DNA of 64,000 nucleotides from Mycobacterium conspicuum (GCF_010730195.1 NZ_AP022613.1:1984001-2048000), one strand, 5' to 3'; numbered from the stretch's first letter, positions 1 to 9,030 are shown. Numbers and translations: made by a program. The notes: generated by a model not told the origin, from the letters alone.

Positions 1-229
1 GCGGCGCGTGGTCGCGCGGATCGCCGACGTGCGTGAACGCCACGAACTGCGCGACACCGTCGAGGCCGCTCTGGCCGATCTCGGCAGGATCGACGTCGTC
101 GTCGCCAATGCCGGCATCCTGCCGATGGCGGTGGGCAACCCCGACCCATGCATTTCGTCGACGCCTCCGACGTCGACCTGGTCGGCGCGATGAACACCGT
201 CGCGGTCACCATGCCCGCTACCTGTGGGT
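1..229 (+). pseudogene. SDR oxidoreductase, 5' fragment (broken)
   Basis: The window opens inside a short-chain dehydrogenase/reductase. The visible frame reads through a helix and the strand-4 motif NAG (context VVVANAGILPMAVG). Near position 147 the frame shifts by one: the continuation (MHFVDASDVDLVGAMNTV) is in another frame. It then stops at 229 just after VAVTMP, where an intact SDR would go on to GASIIVTGSTAG. That continuation is found at 1281, beyond a ~1.05-kb insertion. Sequence style resembles the mycofactocin-associated SDRs of actinobacteria (inference). The N-terminal nucleotide-binding motif lies outside the window. Not functional as it stands. Confidence 0.8.
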
Positions 230-253
230 AGTGGGTCAGTTTGAAGTTATTGG

Positions 254-1136
254 CTAGTTGCGCGGCCTTGGCCCGAGATCGTCGAGAATCTCTTTGGCCA
301 TGACAACGGGGAGCAGGTGACCGGTCGCGGGAACCGCCCTCAGCGTGCTGTTGGGCAACAGGCTAGCCAAACGACGTGCATGTTTCATCGGCACCAAGGT
401 GTCCTCTTCCCCTTGCCAGATGGTGACCGGCTGCTGGATCTCGGGGAGGTCGAAACCCCATGAGCCGAAGTAGTGACGGTACTCTTCGACCATTCCCTGT
501 ACGCCGCCGCTCATCACTTCGCGATGCGTCGCCAGCAGGGATAGGGGCGGCGGGTTGAGTGCTGCGCCATCCCGGCTGCCTGCTAGGTGCGGGAGGACCC
601 ACCCGAGCACGCGTGGCGGTACACGGCGTATCAGTTGCAGCAGCGCCGCAAGCGGCCCACGGCGCCCATCGGGCGGCCGGGATGAGCAACTCATCGGGCA
701 AGAACCCGATCTCGAAGACGTTCCTGAGTCGCTCCAGGGGAGCCATCCCGTCGATGGTGGCGACCACGCGTACTCGCCCGGGCATCGCCGCAGCGCACGC
801 CAACGCGAAGGGGCCTCCGCCCGACCAGCCGGCGACGGCGAAGTCATCTAGAAGCAGCAGGTCAGCAACCTGAGCCACGGTGTGCCCCCACTGGCCAACC
901 GAGGCCATGCTCCATAGGTCGCTGCGCCCAATGCCCGGTCGGTCAATTGCGATGATTTCGGCACCACAAGAACGCGCCGCCTCGTCCATCACCGTGGCGT
1001 CCATACCGCAACTGAGTCCGCCGTGGTTCCACACCAGGGGCCACCCACCAGGTGACCCAAACCGCCACACACCCACGCGACGCGAATCGACCAGCACGGT
1101 CGAACCCGAATCGGTACCCCCGTTGTTGCTCTGCAT
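254..1136 (-). pseudogene. Alpha/beta hydrolase, single frameshift
   Basis: An alpha/beta-hydrolase-fold protein of about 290 residues split between two frames. The N-terminal frame begins at ATG 1136, 7 nt after a strong GGAGGGG ribosome-binding site, and carries the oxyanion-region motif WNHGG and the nucleophile elbow GWSGGG. Near 650 (residue ~160) the reading moves to another frame, which carries the acid (GEEDTLVP) and the catalytic His (ATGHLLP). All three catalytic residues survive, so the loss is recent or is a sequencing error. A distinctive promoter motif lies upstream at 1186-1202. Substrate unknown. Confidence 0.75.
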
Positions 1137-1181
1137 TGATCGCCCCTCCGAAAGGTCACCCCGCCGCACCGTTCTCGGCTA

Positions 1182-1257
1182 TTGCACCAAATATCTGTTC
1201 CGCGCTAGTGGTATTTCCCTGCACATGTTGGCGACTAATGATCGCGGCTTGGTGCAA
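1182..1257. promoter_or_regulatory. Inverted repeat and shared motif upstream of the hydrolase
   Basis: TTGCACCAA (1182-1190) is repeated in inverted orientation as TTGGTGCAA (1249-1257), nine bases, perfect. Overlapping the left arm is ACCAAATATCTGTTCCG (1186-1202), nearly identical to sequences at 19899-19914 and 19986-20002 just upstream of the LipN-like esterase. The position, upstream of the minus-strand hydrolase start at 1136, suits operators. The regulator is unknown. Confidence 0.45.
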
Positions 1258-1280
1258 AGGTCTAGTCGAGTAGCGCGCAC

Positions 1281-1736
1281 TTGTGCGACGGCGCCTCCAT
1301 CATCGTCACCGGTTCCACCGCCGGCATGATCCGGGGCGCCACCGACAACCCGACCATTGGCCCCGGTGGGGCGGGCTACGCCTGGAGCAAGCGCGTCGTC
1401 ATGGAGTACGTCGATGAGATGTGCTTGCACCTGGCGCCGCGGATGATCCAGATCAACGCGATCCACCCGACCAACTGCAACACCCACCTGCTGCAGAATG
1501 ATGGCATGTACAGCATGTTCCGCCCGGATCTGACCCAAGCGGGCAAGAAGGCCACCCGCGAGGACGCCGAACCGTTATTCACCCTTTTCCGGGCCATGCC
1601 CATTCCCTACGTCGAACCCGAAGACATCGACAACCTGGGCGTGTTCCTGGCCGCTACATCACCGGCCAACACATCCGCGTGGACGCCGGGTCCCTGCTGA
1701 AGTGGCCAAACGGGCCCGGCAGGTGGGACGTGCCCC
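1281..1736 (+). pseudogene. SDR oxidoreductase, 3' fragment (broken)
   Basis: This is the continuation of the SDR that starts at the left edge. It begins at GASIIVTGSTAG with the catalytic Ser region, then YAWSK gives the YxxxK active-site pair, and the substrate-loop and C-terminal region follow. Around 1650 a small deletion shifts the frame: the conserved ending (YITGQHIRVDAGSLLKWPN) is readable only in a different frame up to about 1736. With the 5' frameshift and the insertion, the gene carries at least three independent lesions. Confidence 0.8.
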
Positions 1737-1774
1737 CTGAATGCTTGACCAATGGACCCGGTGTGGTGCAGTCT

Positions 1775-1813
1775 GACTCCAGAATTATGGTCTGGTGCCG
1801 AACGACACCAGAA
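1775..1813. promoter_or_regulatory. Degenerate TetR-type operator before the AveC genes
   Basis: GACTCCAGAAT (1775-1785) faces TCTGGTGCC (1791-1799), and another exact half-site GACACCAGAA lies at 1804-1813. These resemble the halves (GACACCAGAATA) of the perfect 24-bp palindrome at 12868-12891 beside a TetR gene. The site lies 20-50 bp upstream of the first small ORF of the AveC transcription unit, where a repressor would act. Confidence 0.5.
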
Positions 1814-1830
1814 AGAATGGGTAGGGAGCA

Positions 1831-1920
1831 ATGTCGGTTGACTCGACAGACGTGCAGGTCGACCCCGTGACGTCGCGGCCGCCGGGGGCGCCGGCGACGC
1901 GTGCGCTGGTGAGCCGCTAG
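1831..1920 (+). CDS. Small leader ORF, 29 aa
   Basis: ATG 1831 follows an AGGGAG ribosome-binding site with good spacing. The 29-residue product (starts MSVDSTDVQV) has no recognisable domain. Its TAG stop abuts the ATG of the next small ORF at 1921, and that in turn overlaps the AveC-like gene, so the three look translationally chained. It may be a leader peptide or the N-terminal stub of a gene lost by deletion. Function unknown. Confidence 0.4.
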   Translation: MSVDSTDVQVDPVTSRPPGAPATRALVSR

Positions 1921-2067
1921 ATGACATCCGAGTACGACAGGCGTTCACCCCAGCCGCCTCCACGCCAGCCCCGCCGCAGCGGGGCTCCGGCGTTATCGAT
2001 GCGGTCCCGAGACGTAGTCGGCGATCGCCGTGGCCTGGAACAAATGTTTGTGGAGGGCGGTTGGTGA
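1921..2067 (+). CDS. Small ORF coupled to the AveC-like gene, 48 aa
   Basis: ATG 1921 follows the previous stop directly. The 48-residue product is rich in Pro and Arg, with no membrane segment or known domain. Its TGA (2065-2067) overlaps the GTG start of the downstream AveC-like gene (GTGA, 2064-2067), typical of translational coupling. A similar arrangement with an unrelated small ORF precedes the third AveC-like gene at 17492-17608. Unknown function; moderate confidence that it is translated. Confidence 0.4.
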   Translation: MTSEYDRRSPQPPPRQPRRSGAPALSMRSRDVVGDRRGLEQMFVEGGW

Positions 2068-3200
2068 TCACCGAGCAAACCGCAGCACCTTCGCGGACAC
2101 CAGAGCGCGTCGCTGCACGGTCCCCAAGGGGCAGGATCGCAGCCTGGTTGCTCGCGGTGCTCGGCGTCGCGTTGGTCATCGCCGTCGCGTGGAACGCGCG
2201 CGACTATCCCGATGCGCGGGTTGGTAATCCGGAGGTCTCCGGCGCGCCGCGCCCCGTCGAGCCGCTGTTGGGCTATGACCACTGGCTGGGGCTGTTCCAG
2301 ATCTTCGCGGTCGTGTTGGTCGCCGGCCTTTTTGCGCTATTCCTGTGGGGATGGCGAGGCTATGGGCCGCACCCCTACGTCTTGATGGGTGTGGTGACCA
2401 CCTTCATCGCCTGGCAAGACCCGATCATGAACTGGGCGCCCTACGCGGTGTACAACCCCAGGTTGTGGCATTTCCCCGAGTCATGGCCGCTGGTTTCGAT
2501 ATCGCCGACCATCGAGCCCTTCGTCGTCCTGGGTTATGCGTTGTTTCAGTTTGGCCCGTATTTTCCTGCCGTCTGGATTCTGCGCAAACTTCAGGTCCGG
2601 CGCCCGGCTGACGCCTTCGTGTGGCGTCGCCCGCTGATCAGCCTCGCCGCGTTGATCTTCGTCTGCGGCTTCCTCATCGACATGCTGTTAGAGGTGTTCC
2701 TCGTGCGCACTGGGTTTTACATCTACTCCCAGGTGATCCCGTTCGGCTCCATCTTTGTGGGCACTGCCTACCAGTTCCCATTGCTGTGGGAGTCGTCGTT
2801 GGTGACGCTGGTCATGATCCCCGCTGGCATCCTGGTGTATCGCGACGACACCGGCCGCACGGTGTCAGAAAAACTGGCCCAGCGCGCCGGCATCCTCGCA
2901 GGGCGGCCGGTGCTCGCCTCGTTTCTGGTGATGCTGGTCATCATCAACGTTTCCTACCTGGTCTATGGAGTGACGTTCACCGCGCTGAAGTGGTCTCGGC
3001 TGGCCTCCTCGGTCGCTTGTCCGTGGCCGTACCCCGACACCAAAGTCTTTGACCCCCAGGGGTTTTACGAGCAGAACGGCCAGAAAGGTCCCTATTCAGT
3101 GGGGATTATGTCGACCTGGGGCAACGGCCAGCCCCACGGGCGCCCGAACGCGCAGCGCGGCTTCGAAAGTGACCGTTGTGCCCAGGGCGCCAACAGGTGA
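2064..3200 (+). CDS. AveC-family (spirocyclase-like) membrane protein 1
   Basis: A 378-residue polytopic membrane protein. Start GTG 2064 is chosen because it overlaps the upstream stop; TTG 2061 is the alternative. Hydrophobic segments lie near residues 25-45, 75-98, 105-125, 150-175, 195-225, 235-265 and 285-310. Conserved aromatic motifs WQDPIMNWAPYAVYNPRLWH and PTIEPFVVLGY match the AveC-type family, whose Streptomyces avermitilis founder acts on the avermectin spiroketal. Mycobacterial members have no established function, so a spirocyclase role is only family inference. The C-terminus is hydrophilic (PYSVGIMSTWGNGQPHGRP). The next gene is a close paralogue 42 bp downstream. Expression may be controlled by the operator at 1775-1813. 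Confidence 0.75.
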   Translation: MITEQTAAPSRTPERVAARSPRGRIAAWLLAVLGVALVIAVAWNARDYPDARVGNPEVSGAPRPVEPLLGYDHWLGLFQIFAVVLVAGLFALFLWGWRGYGPHPYVLMGVVTTFIAWQDPIMNWAPYAVYNPRLWHFPESWPLVSISPTIEPFVVLGYALFQFGPYFPAVWILRKLQVRRPADAFVWRRPLISLAALIFVCGFLIDMLLEVFLVRTGFYIYSQVIPFGSIFVGTAYQFPLLWESSLVTLVMIPAGILVYRDDTGRTVSEKLAQRAGILAGRPVLASFLVMLVIINVSYLVYGVTFTALKWSRLASSVACPWPYPDTKVFDPQGFYEQNGQKGPYSVGIMSTWGNGQPHGRPNAQRGFESDRCAQGANR

Positions 3201-3242
3201 CCGTGCAAATTTCAGACGATCAGTGATGGGTGAGGAGAGACA

Positions 3243-4376
3243 ATGACCACAGAACGAACCTCCAAGCCGGCGAGCCCACCCGACATCGAGCCGATCCGCT
3301 GGTCGGCCAGCGGGATCTGGAAGTGGGTGTGGCTCGCGCTCGGTGTCGCCACGGTGGTGGCTGTCGGGTGGAACGCGCGCAATCATCCCGATGCGCGGAT
3401 CGCAAACCCCGCGGTCACGGGTACGCCACGGCCTTGGGAGCCGCTCCTCGGCTACCAGCACTGGATTCCCGTCCTGCAGATCTTCACCGTCATCGCCGTC
3501 GTGGGCCTCATCGTGGCAGGCGTATGGGGCTGGCGACGCTACGGGCCGCACCCCTACATCCTGATGAGCCTGGTGACCACGATCATCGTCTGGCAGGACC
3601 CGCTGATGAACTGGGCGCCCTACGCCGTGTACGACCCGCGGCTATGGCACTGGCCCGAATCCTGGCCATGGGTCTCGCTGGCGCCGACCGTCGAACCGTT
3701 CGTCGTCTTCGGCTACGTCATGTTCCAGTTCGGACCGTACTTCCCGGGAGTCTGGGCGCTGCGCAAAATTCAGGCCCGGCGGGGCACTGACACCTTCGTG
3801 TGGCGCCACCCCCTGCTGAGCCTGGGGGTACTGATCTTCATCTTCGGGTTCATCATCGACATGATTCTTGAGGTCACGATGATCCACACCGGGCTCTACA
3901 TGTACTCCCAGGTGATTCCCTTTGGGTCGATCTTTGTGGGCACTCCCGTTCAATTCCCCTTGTTGTGGGAATCCTCATTGGTGACGCTGGTGATGATTCC
4001 TGCCGGGATACTGGTCTATCGGGACGACACCGGCCGCACGGTGTCGGAGAAACTGGCCCAACGTGCCCGCATCTTTACGGGCCGACCGGCGCTGGGCTCG
4101 TTCATCGTGATGCTCATCATCGTCAATGTGTTCTATTTGGTGTACGGGCTGGCGTTCGCCTCGTTCAAATGGACACGGATCGCGACATCTGTCGCGTGCC
4201 CCTGGCCCTACCCGGAAGCCAAAGTCTATGACCCGCAGGGCTTTTACGAGCAAAACGGTCAGCAAGGCCCGTACTCGGTGGGTATTGCCTCGACGTGGAT
4301 GATGGCCCAACCGCACGGACGTCCCCACGTGACGCTCGGATCCATCAGTGACCGGTGCGCTTCGAACAAGCAGTGA
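3243..4376 (+). CDS. AveC-family (spirocyclase-like) membrane protein 2
   Basis: A 377-residue tandem paralogue of the preceding gene, very similar along its whole length. It shares WNARNHPDARI near the N-terminus, the WQDPLMNWAPYAVYDPRLWH motif, a near-identical block around residues 215-285 (SQVIPFGSIFVGT to GRTVSEKLAQRA) and the same hydrophilic C-terminus. ATG 3243 follows GAGGAGAGACA. It is probably co-transcribed with the upstream copy. Both copies remain open while neighbouring genes have decayed, so both are probably in use. The biochemical role is unproven. Confidence 0.75.
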   Translation: MTTERTSKPASPPDIEPIRWSASGIWKWVWLALGVATVVAVGWNARNHPDARIANPAVTGTPRPWEPLLGYQHWIPVLQIFTVIAVVGLIVAGVWGWRRYGPHPYILMSLVTTIIVWQDPLMNWAPYAVYDPRLWHWPESWPWVSLAPTVEPFVVFGYVMFQFGPYFPGVWALRKIQARRGTDTFVWRHPLLSLGVLIFIFGFIIDMILEVTMIHTGLYMYSQVIPFGSIFVGTPVQFPLLWESSLVTLVMIPAGILVYRDDTGRTVSEKLAQRARIFTGRPALGSFIVMLIIVNVFYLVYGLAFASFKWTRIATSVACPWPYPEAKVYDPQGFYEQNGQQGPYSVGIASTWMMAQPHGRPHVTLGSISDRCASNKQ

Positions 4377-4538
4377 GTGCTGGGCGCATCGGTGGCGTCT
4401 GCAAGCAACGAGTGCGCAGTCTGCACGTCGGGAACGACCGTGTGACCCTGTGATTGCCGTTGGGGGCGATCTGTGCCGAAGGCGCCGATACGTTCGCGTG
4501 GGAAACCGGCGTGGTGAGGCGACAATTGGTCATCGTGG

Positions 4539-5583
4539 ATGTCCTGCTCCGCGGGCGCTTCCGGGGGAGGCGCGCTTTCTGCCGATGGCAGCGTCATTAT
4601 GGCAACCGTCTTGCTCAAGGGCGATGTTGGTGAACGCCAGAAGGCGTCGGCGTCGCTCAACGAGCACTTGGCGAAAGACATGCCCGCTGGAATCAACGCC
4701 GCGATGGCCGGCAACAGTCCGCTGATGGGCGACCTCACCGAAGTCGACGGACACGACATGATGACCGCCGAGATGGTCAGTCTGCCATTGGCGTTCATCG
4801 TGCTGCTGCTCGCGCAGCGGTCCGTGCTGGCCGCGATGATGCCGATGGTGCTCGGAATGTGCGCTGTGGGGTCACTCTCGGCTTGTTGTCGCTTCGGTGT
4901 CCCTCATGGACTGGAACGTATTCGTCGAGTCGTTGGTGGCGATGATGGGCCTTGCGATCGGGATCGACTACTCGTTGCTGATCGTGCGGCGCTACCGTGA
5001 GGAACTGTCCGCCGGCATGGTCCCGCGGCAGGCCATCGTGCGAACACTCGAGACAGCGGGTCGCACGGCGCTCTTTCGGGCATGATCGTCTTCATCTCAC
5101 TGGTCGCAATGGCAGTCACCGGTCTGCCCGTTTTACGCTGACTCCGCAATCGGAGTCATCCTCGTTATCCTCGTCCTGGTCACCGGCGCACTGACCCTCT
5201 TGCCGGCATTGTTGCTGGTCGTCCTGGGCGACCGGCTGGACAGAGGGAGGAGGCTTCACCCAGCTCCAAACGATTGGCAGACAACGGTAGTCGATGGGAA
5301 CGTTGGGCGCGTGCGGTGATGAGACGCCCGGTGCCGGTTCTTGTGGCCTGCACACTGATCCTGTTGGTGGCCGCGATCATGGTGGCAATTTTCAGATCTT
5401 TCTGCCTGGACAGAATCCCGGAGATGAAACAGATGGGATTCGGACTCGCTGTTGCGGTGCTGTTTGACGCCACACTCATCCGCGTCACCCTTGTGCCTGC
5501 CTTCATTGAAAATCACCGGGAACTGGAACTGGTGGATCCCACGCCGCCTGGGCCGGCTGCTACCGAACTCCAGCACGGATGAG
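4539..5583 (+). pseudogene. MMPL/RND-family transporter remnant
   Basis: Fragments of an MMPL lipid exporter appear in order but in different frames. A soluble-loop piece with TVLLKGDVGERQK leads into GDLTEVDGHDMMTAEMVSLP and a membrane helix (4600-4880). Next is the diagnostic MGLAIGIDYSLLIVRRYREE (about 4935-5010), then helix pieces to about 5230, and finally the C-terminal segment RIPEMKQMGFGLAVAVLFDA with LVPAF (5400-5520). At least three frameshifts, internal deletions and a missing N-terminal half make it non-functional. An intact homologue would be about 900-1000 residues. The 160 bp before it (4377-4538) show no clear gene. Confidence 0.85.
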
Positions 5584-5597
5584 CTCCCGAACGCGTT

Positions 5598-6815
5598 TTA
5601 CCACGTGACGGGCAGCTCATTCATACCGTAGATGCCGGACTCGGCTTTGAACGTGAGATCGGCTGACGGTACGGCTAATTGCAAGCTGGGCAGGCGCCTT
5701 GCCAGTGACGCAAACGCTACCTGCATTTCGACTCGCGCAAGGTTCTGCCCGATGCATTGATGAACTCCGTAGCCAAAACCGAGGTGTCCCCGCGTCTTTC
5801 GCTCGACATCGAACTGATCGGGATCGCTGGCGAAAGTATCATCCCAGTTGCCGGCCGGCAGGTTCATCAACAGCCTTTCTCCCGCACGCACGAGTTGGCC
5901 ACCGATTACGAGGTCTTGGGTAGCCACCCGGTCGACTTGACTCTGCACGATGGTGAGATACCGCATCAGCTCTTCAACGATGTTGGCAACCAAAGAGTGA
6001 TCGTCGGTTTGGCCCAGTCGATGAAACACCTCTGGCCGATCCAGCAGCGCAAGGGTACCCAACGCGATCATATTCGCCGTGGTTTCGTGACCCGCCTGCA
6101 TCATGATCACGCCCGTCATGGCTGTGGTGTCTCGATCGAGTTGGCCGGTCATTACGTAATCGGTGACCAGGCGGCTGATCAGGTCGTCGCCGGGCTCGCG
6201 TTGCTTTCGCTGTGTCAACTCGTGAATGTAAAGGTACATTGCCGCAAATGCCTGCGAACGCTGCTCGTCGCTCACACTTGAGTCCAAGGTGATCGCGGTG
6301 TTGCGCTGAAAAAAATCGAGATCTTCCTCCGGGACGCCCAGCAGCAAAGCGATCACCAAAGACGGTACGGGCAAAGCGAATTCGCGCACCAGATCCGATG
6401 GTGGCCCGGTGGCAATCATCGTATCCAGGCATTCATCGACCAGCTGTTGGATTTGTTGCCGACGCGATTCGCTGCGCCTGAAGGTGAATTGACTGGTCAT
6501 CATCCGTCGGAGCCGATGATGTTCGGGGTCGTCGGTTCGCGCAAACATGACGGGTGTATTTTCGCGGCCCGCAGGCATGCGGGACCAATCGATCGTATCG
6601 GCCGAAAGTCGTTGATCGACTAGCGCTTCTCGGATGTCGTGGTAGCGACTCACCACCCAGTGTGGTTGGCCTTGCCATGTCGCACGTCGCAGACCCGGCT
6701 CCTGGCGCCAGGTCGTGAATGCCGCAGGCGGCTCAAGCGGACACTGGGCTGTGCGGGGGACCGGCATCACTGGCATATCGCCGCCGGAGGAGAGATCTGA
6801 GGTTTCCGAAGACAT
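5598..6815 (-). CDS. Cytochrome P450 (CYP105-like)
   Basis: A complete bacterial class I P450 of 405 residues. The I-helix oxygen-binding motif is AGHETT (241-246), the K-helix ExxR is at 282-285, and the heme loop FGYGVHQCIG (347-356) has Cys354 as axial ligand. It needs ferredoxin and reductase from elsewhere; none is encoded nearby. It is last in a minus-strand run P450-SDR-P450-P450 and starts only 6 bp after the upstream P450 stops, so co-transcription is likely. Overall style resembles CYP105/CYP107 macrolide or xenobiotic hydroxylases; the substrate cannot be read from sequence. Confidence 0.9.
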   Translation of the reverse strand: MSSETSDLSSGGDMPVMPVPRTAQCPLEPPAAFTTWRQEPGLRRATWQGQPHWVVSRYHDIREALVDQRLSADTIDWSRMPAGRENTPVMFARTDDPEHHRLRRMMTSQFTFRRSESRRQQIQQLVDECLDTMIATGPPSDLVREFALPVPSLVIALLLGVPEEDLDFFQRNTAITLDSSVSDEQRSQAFAAMYLYIHELTQRKQREPGDDLISRLVTDYVMTGQLDRDTTAMTGVIMMQAGHETTANMIALGTLALLDRPEVFHRLGQTDDHSLVANIVEELMRYLTIVQSQVDRVATQDLVIGGQLVRAGERLLMNLPAGNWDDTFASDPDQFDVERKTRGHLGFGYGVHQCIGQNLARVEMQVAFASLARRLPSLQLAVPSADLTFKAESGIYGMNELPVTW

Positions 6816-6821
6816 CGACGG

Positions 6822-8090
6822 TCAGTCCTGCGGGGTGAACTCTAAGTGCAGCTCGGTGAGACCGCGCAGGATGAAGGTGGGTTCATACCCGTAGTGGCGG
6901 GTGTCGGCGGGGCCGTGAGAGGCCTCGCTGATGCGGATGTCGGCCATCCGGTCAAAGATGCGGTTCAGTGAGATGCGGCCTTCGGCGCGTGCGAGCGGTG
7001 CCCCTGGGCAGGAGTGGTTGCCGCGGCCAAAGGCGATGTGTTCACGCACATTCGGGCGGTCCAGCCGAAATTCGTTGGGTGCGTCGAATTTTGCGGGGTC
7101 ACGGTTGCATGCTCCAGGGAGCAGCATCATGGTGGTGCCGGCCGCGATCGGCACGCCGCCCACCGTGGTCGATTGCCGTGCCAGGCGGAAGTGGCTTTTC
7201 ACCGGGCTTTCCATGCGCAGCGTTTCTTCCAGGAATACCGGGATGCGGCTGCGGTCCTCGCGCAGCACTGCCTGAATGTCGGGGCGCTCCCCGAGGATGC
7301 GCAGCGCGAAGCTGAGAAGTTTCGTGGTGGTCTCCATGCCCGCAGAAAACAGGAATGTCGCCAGGTGCACGACATCCATCACCTCAGGTGTTGACCCGTC
7401 CGGGTATTTGGCTTGCGCCAGTTCAGTCAGCACGTCCTGGCGTGGCTGCGCGCGGCGCTCGACGATGTAGCCGGCGAACTTCTCATCCAGCCACAGCAGC
7501 GGGTTGTGCGCCGGCGCGTCGTCGCCGAGAGCGCCGGGGACCTCGTCGTTGGCTGCCAGCGTCGCACGGAACATCTTGTGGTCGTCTTCGGGCACACCAA
7601 GCAGATCGGCGATCACCAGCAGCGAGAACGGTCGCGCGTAGTCCTCCAGGAACTCGCAGCTGCCCCGGGACACGAACTCGTCGAGTTGCTCGTCGGCCAA
7701 GCGCCACATGAACTCTTCGTTCTCCGACAACCGCTTGGGGGTCAGCAGCCGACTCAACAGCCCCCGGGTGTAGGCGTGCTCGGGGGGGTCTTGAGTGACG
7801 ATGTGCTCGCTCATCGGGATCTGGTCACGCTTCTCGGCGATCAGGGCGCTGATGTCATCGGTGTCGGTGTCGAATGACACCCCGGCGTAAGGGCCGGCCA
7901 CCGACACACACGCCGAAAAGGTGTTGTCCTTATAGACGGTGAGGGCTTCTTGGTGGCCGGTGACGGCCATCACCTGATGGTGCGGCTCGGCGGTCACCGG
8001 GCATTTGGCGCGTAGATGGTCGAAATACCCGTAGGGGTCGGGCACCAGCTCAGGGTCGGTGAAATAGTCGACCGAATCGAAGTCGTTCAC
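6822..8090 (-). CDS. Cytochrome P450
   Basis: A full-length P450 of 422 residues. GTG 8090 is preferred because AGGAG lies 8 nt upstream; the in-frame TTG at 8096 is too close to it. The I-helix reads AGMETT, with Met in place of the usual His or Asp-adjacent residue. ETLR is the ExxR motif and the heme loop is FGRGNHSCPG (about residues 354-363). It belongs to a different family from the P450 6 bp downstream. It sits between an SDR and that P450, suggesting successive oxidations of one substrate (inference). Confidence 0.9.
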   Translation of the reverse strand: MNDFDSVDYFTDPELVPDPYGYFDHLRAKCPVTAEPHHQVMAVTGHQEALTVYKDNTFSACVSVAGPYAGVSFDTDTDDISALIAEKRDQIPMSEHIVTQDPPEHAYTRGLLSRLLTPKRLSENEEFMWRLADEQLDEFVSRGSCEFLEDYARPFSLLVIADLLGVPEDDHKMFRATLAANDEVPGALGDDAPAHNPLLWLDEKFAGYIVERRAQPRQDVLTELAQAKYPDGSTPEVMDVVHLATFLFSAGMETTTKLLSFALRILGERPDIQAVLREDRSRIPVFLEETLRMESPVKSHFRLARQSTTVGGVPIAAGTTMMLLPGACNRDPAKFDAPNEFRLDRPNVREHIAFGRGNHSCPGAPLARAEGRISLNRIFDRMADIRISEASHGPADTRHYGYEPTFILRGLTELHLEFTPQD

Positions 8091-8118
8091 AGCCAAATCT
8101 CCTCTTGCAGTGGCGCGG

Positions 8119-9030
8119 TCACAGTACGGGTGCGGCGGATTCGGTGACCGAGGCGTCGTGGAGGTTCATGACGTCGGCAAGGTTGTCGGCGATGTCTTCG
8201 GCGGTCAGCGCGTCCCTGGCGAATCCGGGTCCACGCACCACGGCGAGGCGCGCGACGCTGCCCATCCCAATCTGAAGAACCTCACCGGTCAGTGGGCACG
8301 AGTCGTGAGCCAGGAACACCGCTGCCGGGGCGCATAATTCGGGCGGCATGGCGGCGTTGATTTGGTCCATGACGTCGGTGGGTATGGACAGGTGCTCGGC
8401 CAGGGCGTGGGAGTGTGAGGCCGACATGCGGGTGAACGCGCGCGGCGCGATGGCGTTGACCTTGATGCCGTGCGCGGCTCCCTCGGTGGCCAGGTTGCGG
8501 GTCAGTCCAAACACTGCACCCTTTGCTGCCCCGTAACTGCTCAATTCGGGGATACCGCCGAGCATGGCTTCAGAAACGGTGTTGACCACTCGGCCGTATC
8601 CGGCGCGGATGAAGTGCGGCCAGGCGGCGCGGGTGACGAGCACGGTGCCGAGATAGTGGACGTCGATCATCGTGCGAAACTGGTCGACGGTCAGGTCGTG
8701 GAACGGGGCGGGATCGTGGATGCCGGCGTTGTTGACGATGGCGTCCAGCCGCCCAAACTGTTGGAGCGCGGTGTCGATGATGTCGGCGGCGGCGCGTTCA
8801 TCGGCGACCGAGGCAAAACAGGCGACGGCTTGGCCGCCGGAGGCGTTGATCTCCTCGGCGACCGCTTCGGCGGGCGCCCGAGAGTGACCGCCGCCGTCGA
8901 TGTCGGCGCCGCTATCGACGACGACCACGCGTGCTCCCTTGGCGGCCAACAGCAGTGCGTGGCTTCGTCCGACCCCCCGGCCCGCGCCGGTGACCACGAC
9001 CACCCGGTCATCGAAGCGCAGTCCGGTCAC
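8119..9030 (-). CDS. SDR-family oxidoreductase
   Basis: A 303-residue classical/extended SDR that oxidises or reduces an alcohol/ketone with NAD(P). The Rossmann motif TGAGRGVG is at 14-21 and NNAG at 100-103; the catalytic residues are Ser153, Tyr166 and Lys170 (YGAAK). A ~50-residue C-terminal extension follows the usual core, as in the MFE/HSD17B4-like SDRs. GTG 9030 follows an AGGAGG ribosome-binding site. Placed between P450 genes on the same strand, it fits oxidation of a P450-made hydroxyl group. Substrate unknown. Confidence 0.9.
   Translation of the reverse strand: MTGLRFDDRVVVVTGAGRGVGRSHALLLAAKGARVVVVDSGADIDGGGHSRAPAEAVAEEINASGGQAVACFASVADERAAADIIDTALQQFGRLDAIVNNAGIHDPAPFHDLTVDQFRTMIDVHYLGTVLVTRAAWPHFIRAGYGRVVNTVSEAMLGGIPELSSYGAAKGAVFGLTRNLATEGAAHGIKVNAIAPRAFTRMSASHSHALAEHLSIPTDVMDQINAAMPPELCAPAAVFLAHDSCPLTGEVLQIGMGSVARLAVVRGPGFARDALTAEDIADNLADVMNLHDASVTESAAPVL

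Larger units (their letters stand above)
226..1279. other. Inserted segment that splits the SDR gene
   Basis: The two halves of one SDR are separated by about 1.05 kb holding a divergent hydrolase gene with its own promoter region. The two junctions carry an imperfect short direct repeat (CGCTACCTGTG on the left near 213-223, CGCACTTGTG on the right near 1278-1287), which could be a decayed target duplication. No transposase or convincing terminal inverted repeat is visible, so how it inserted is unknown. Confidence 0.6.
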
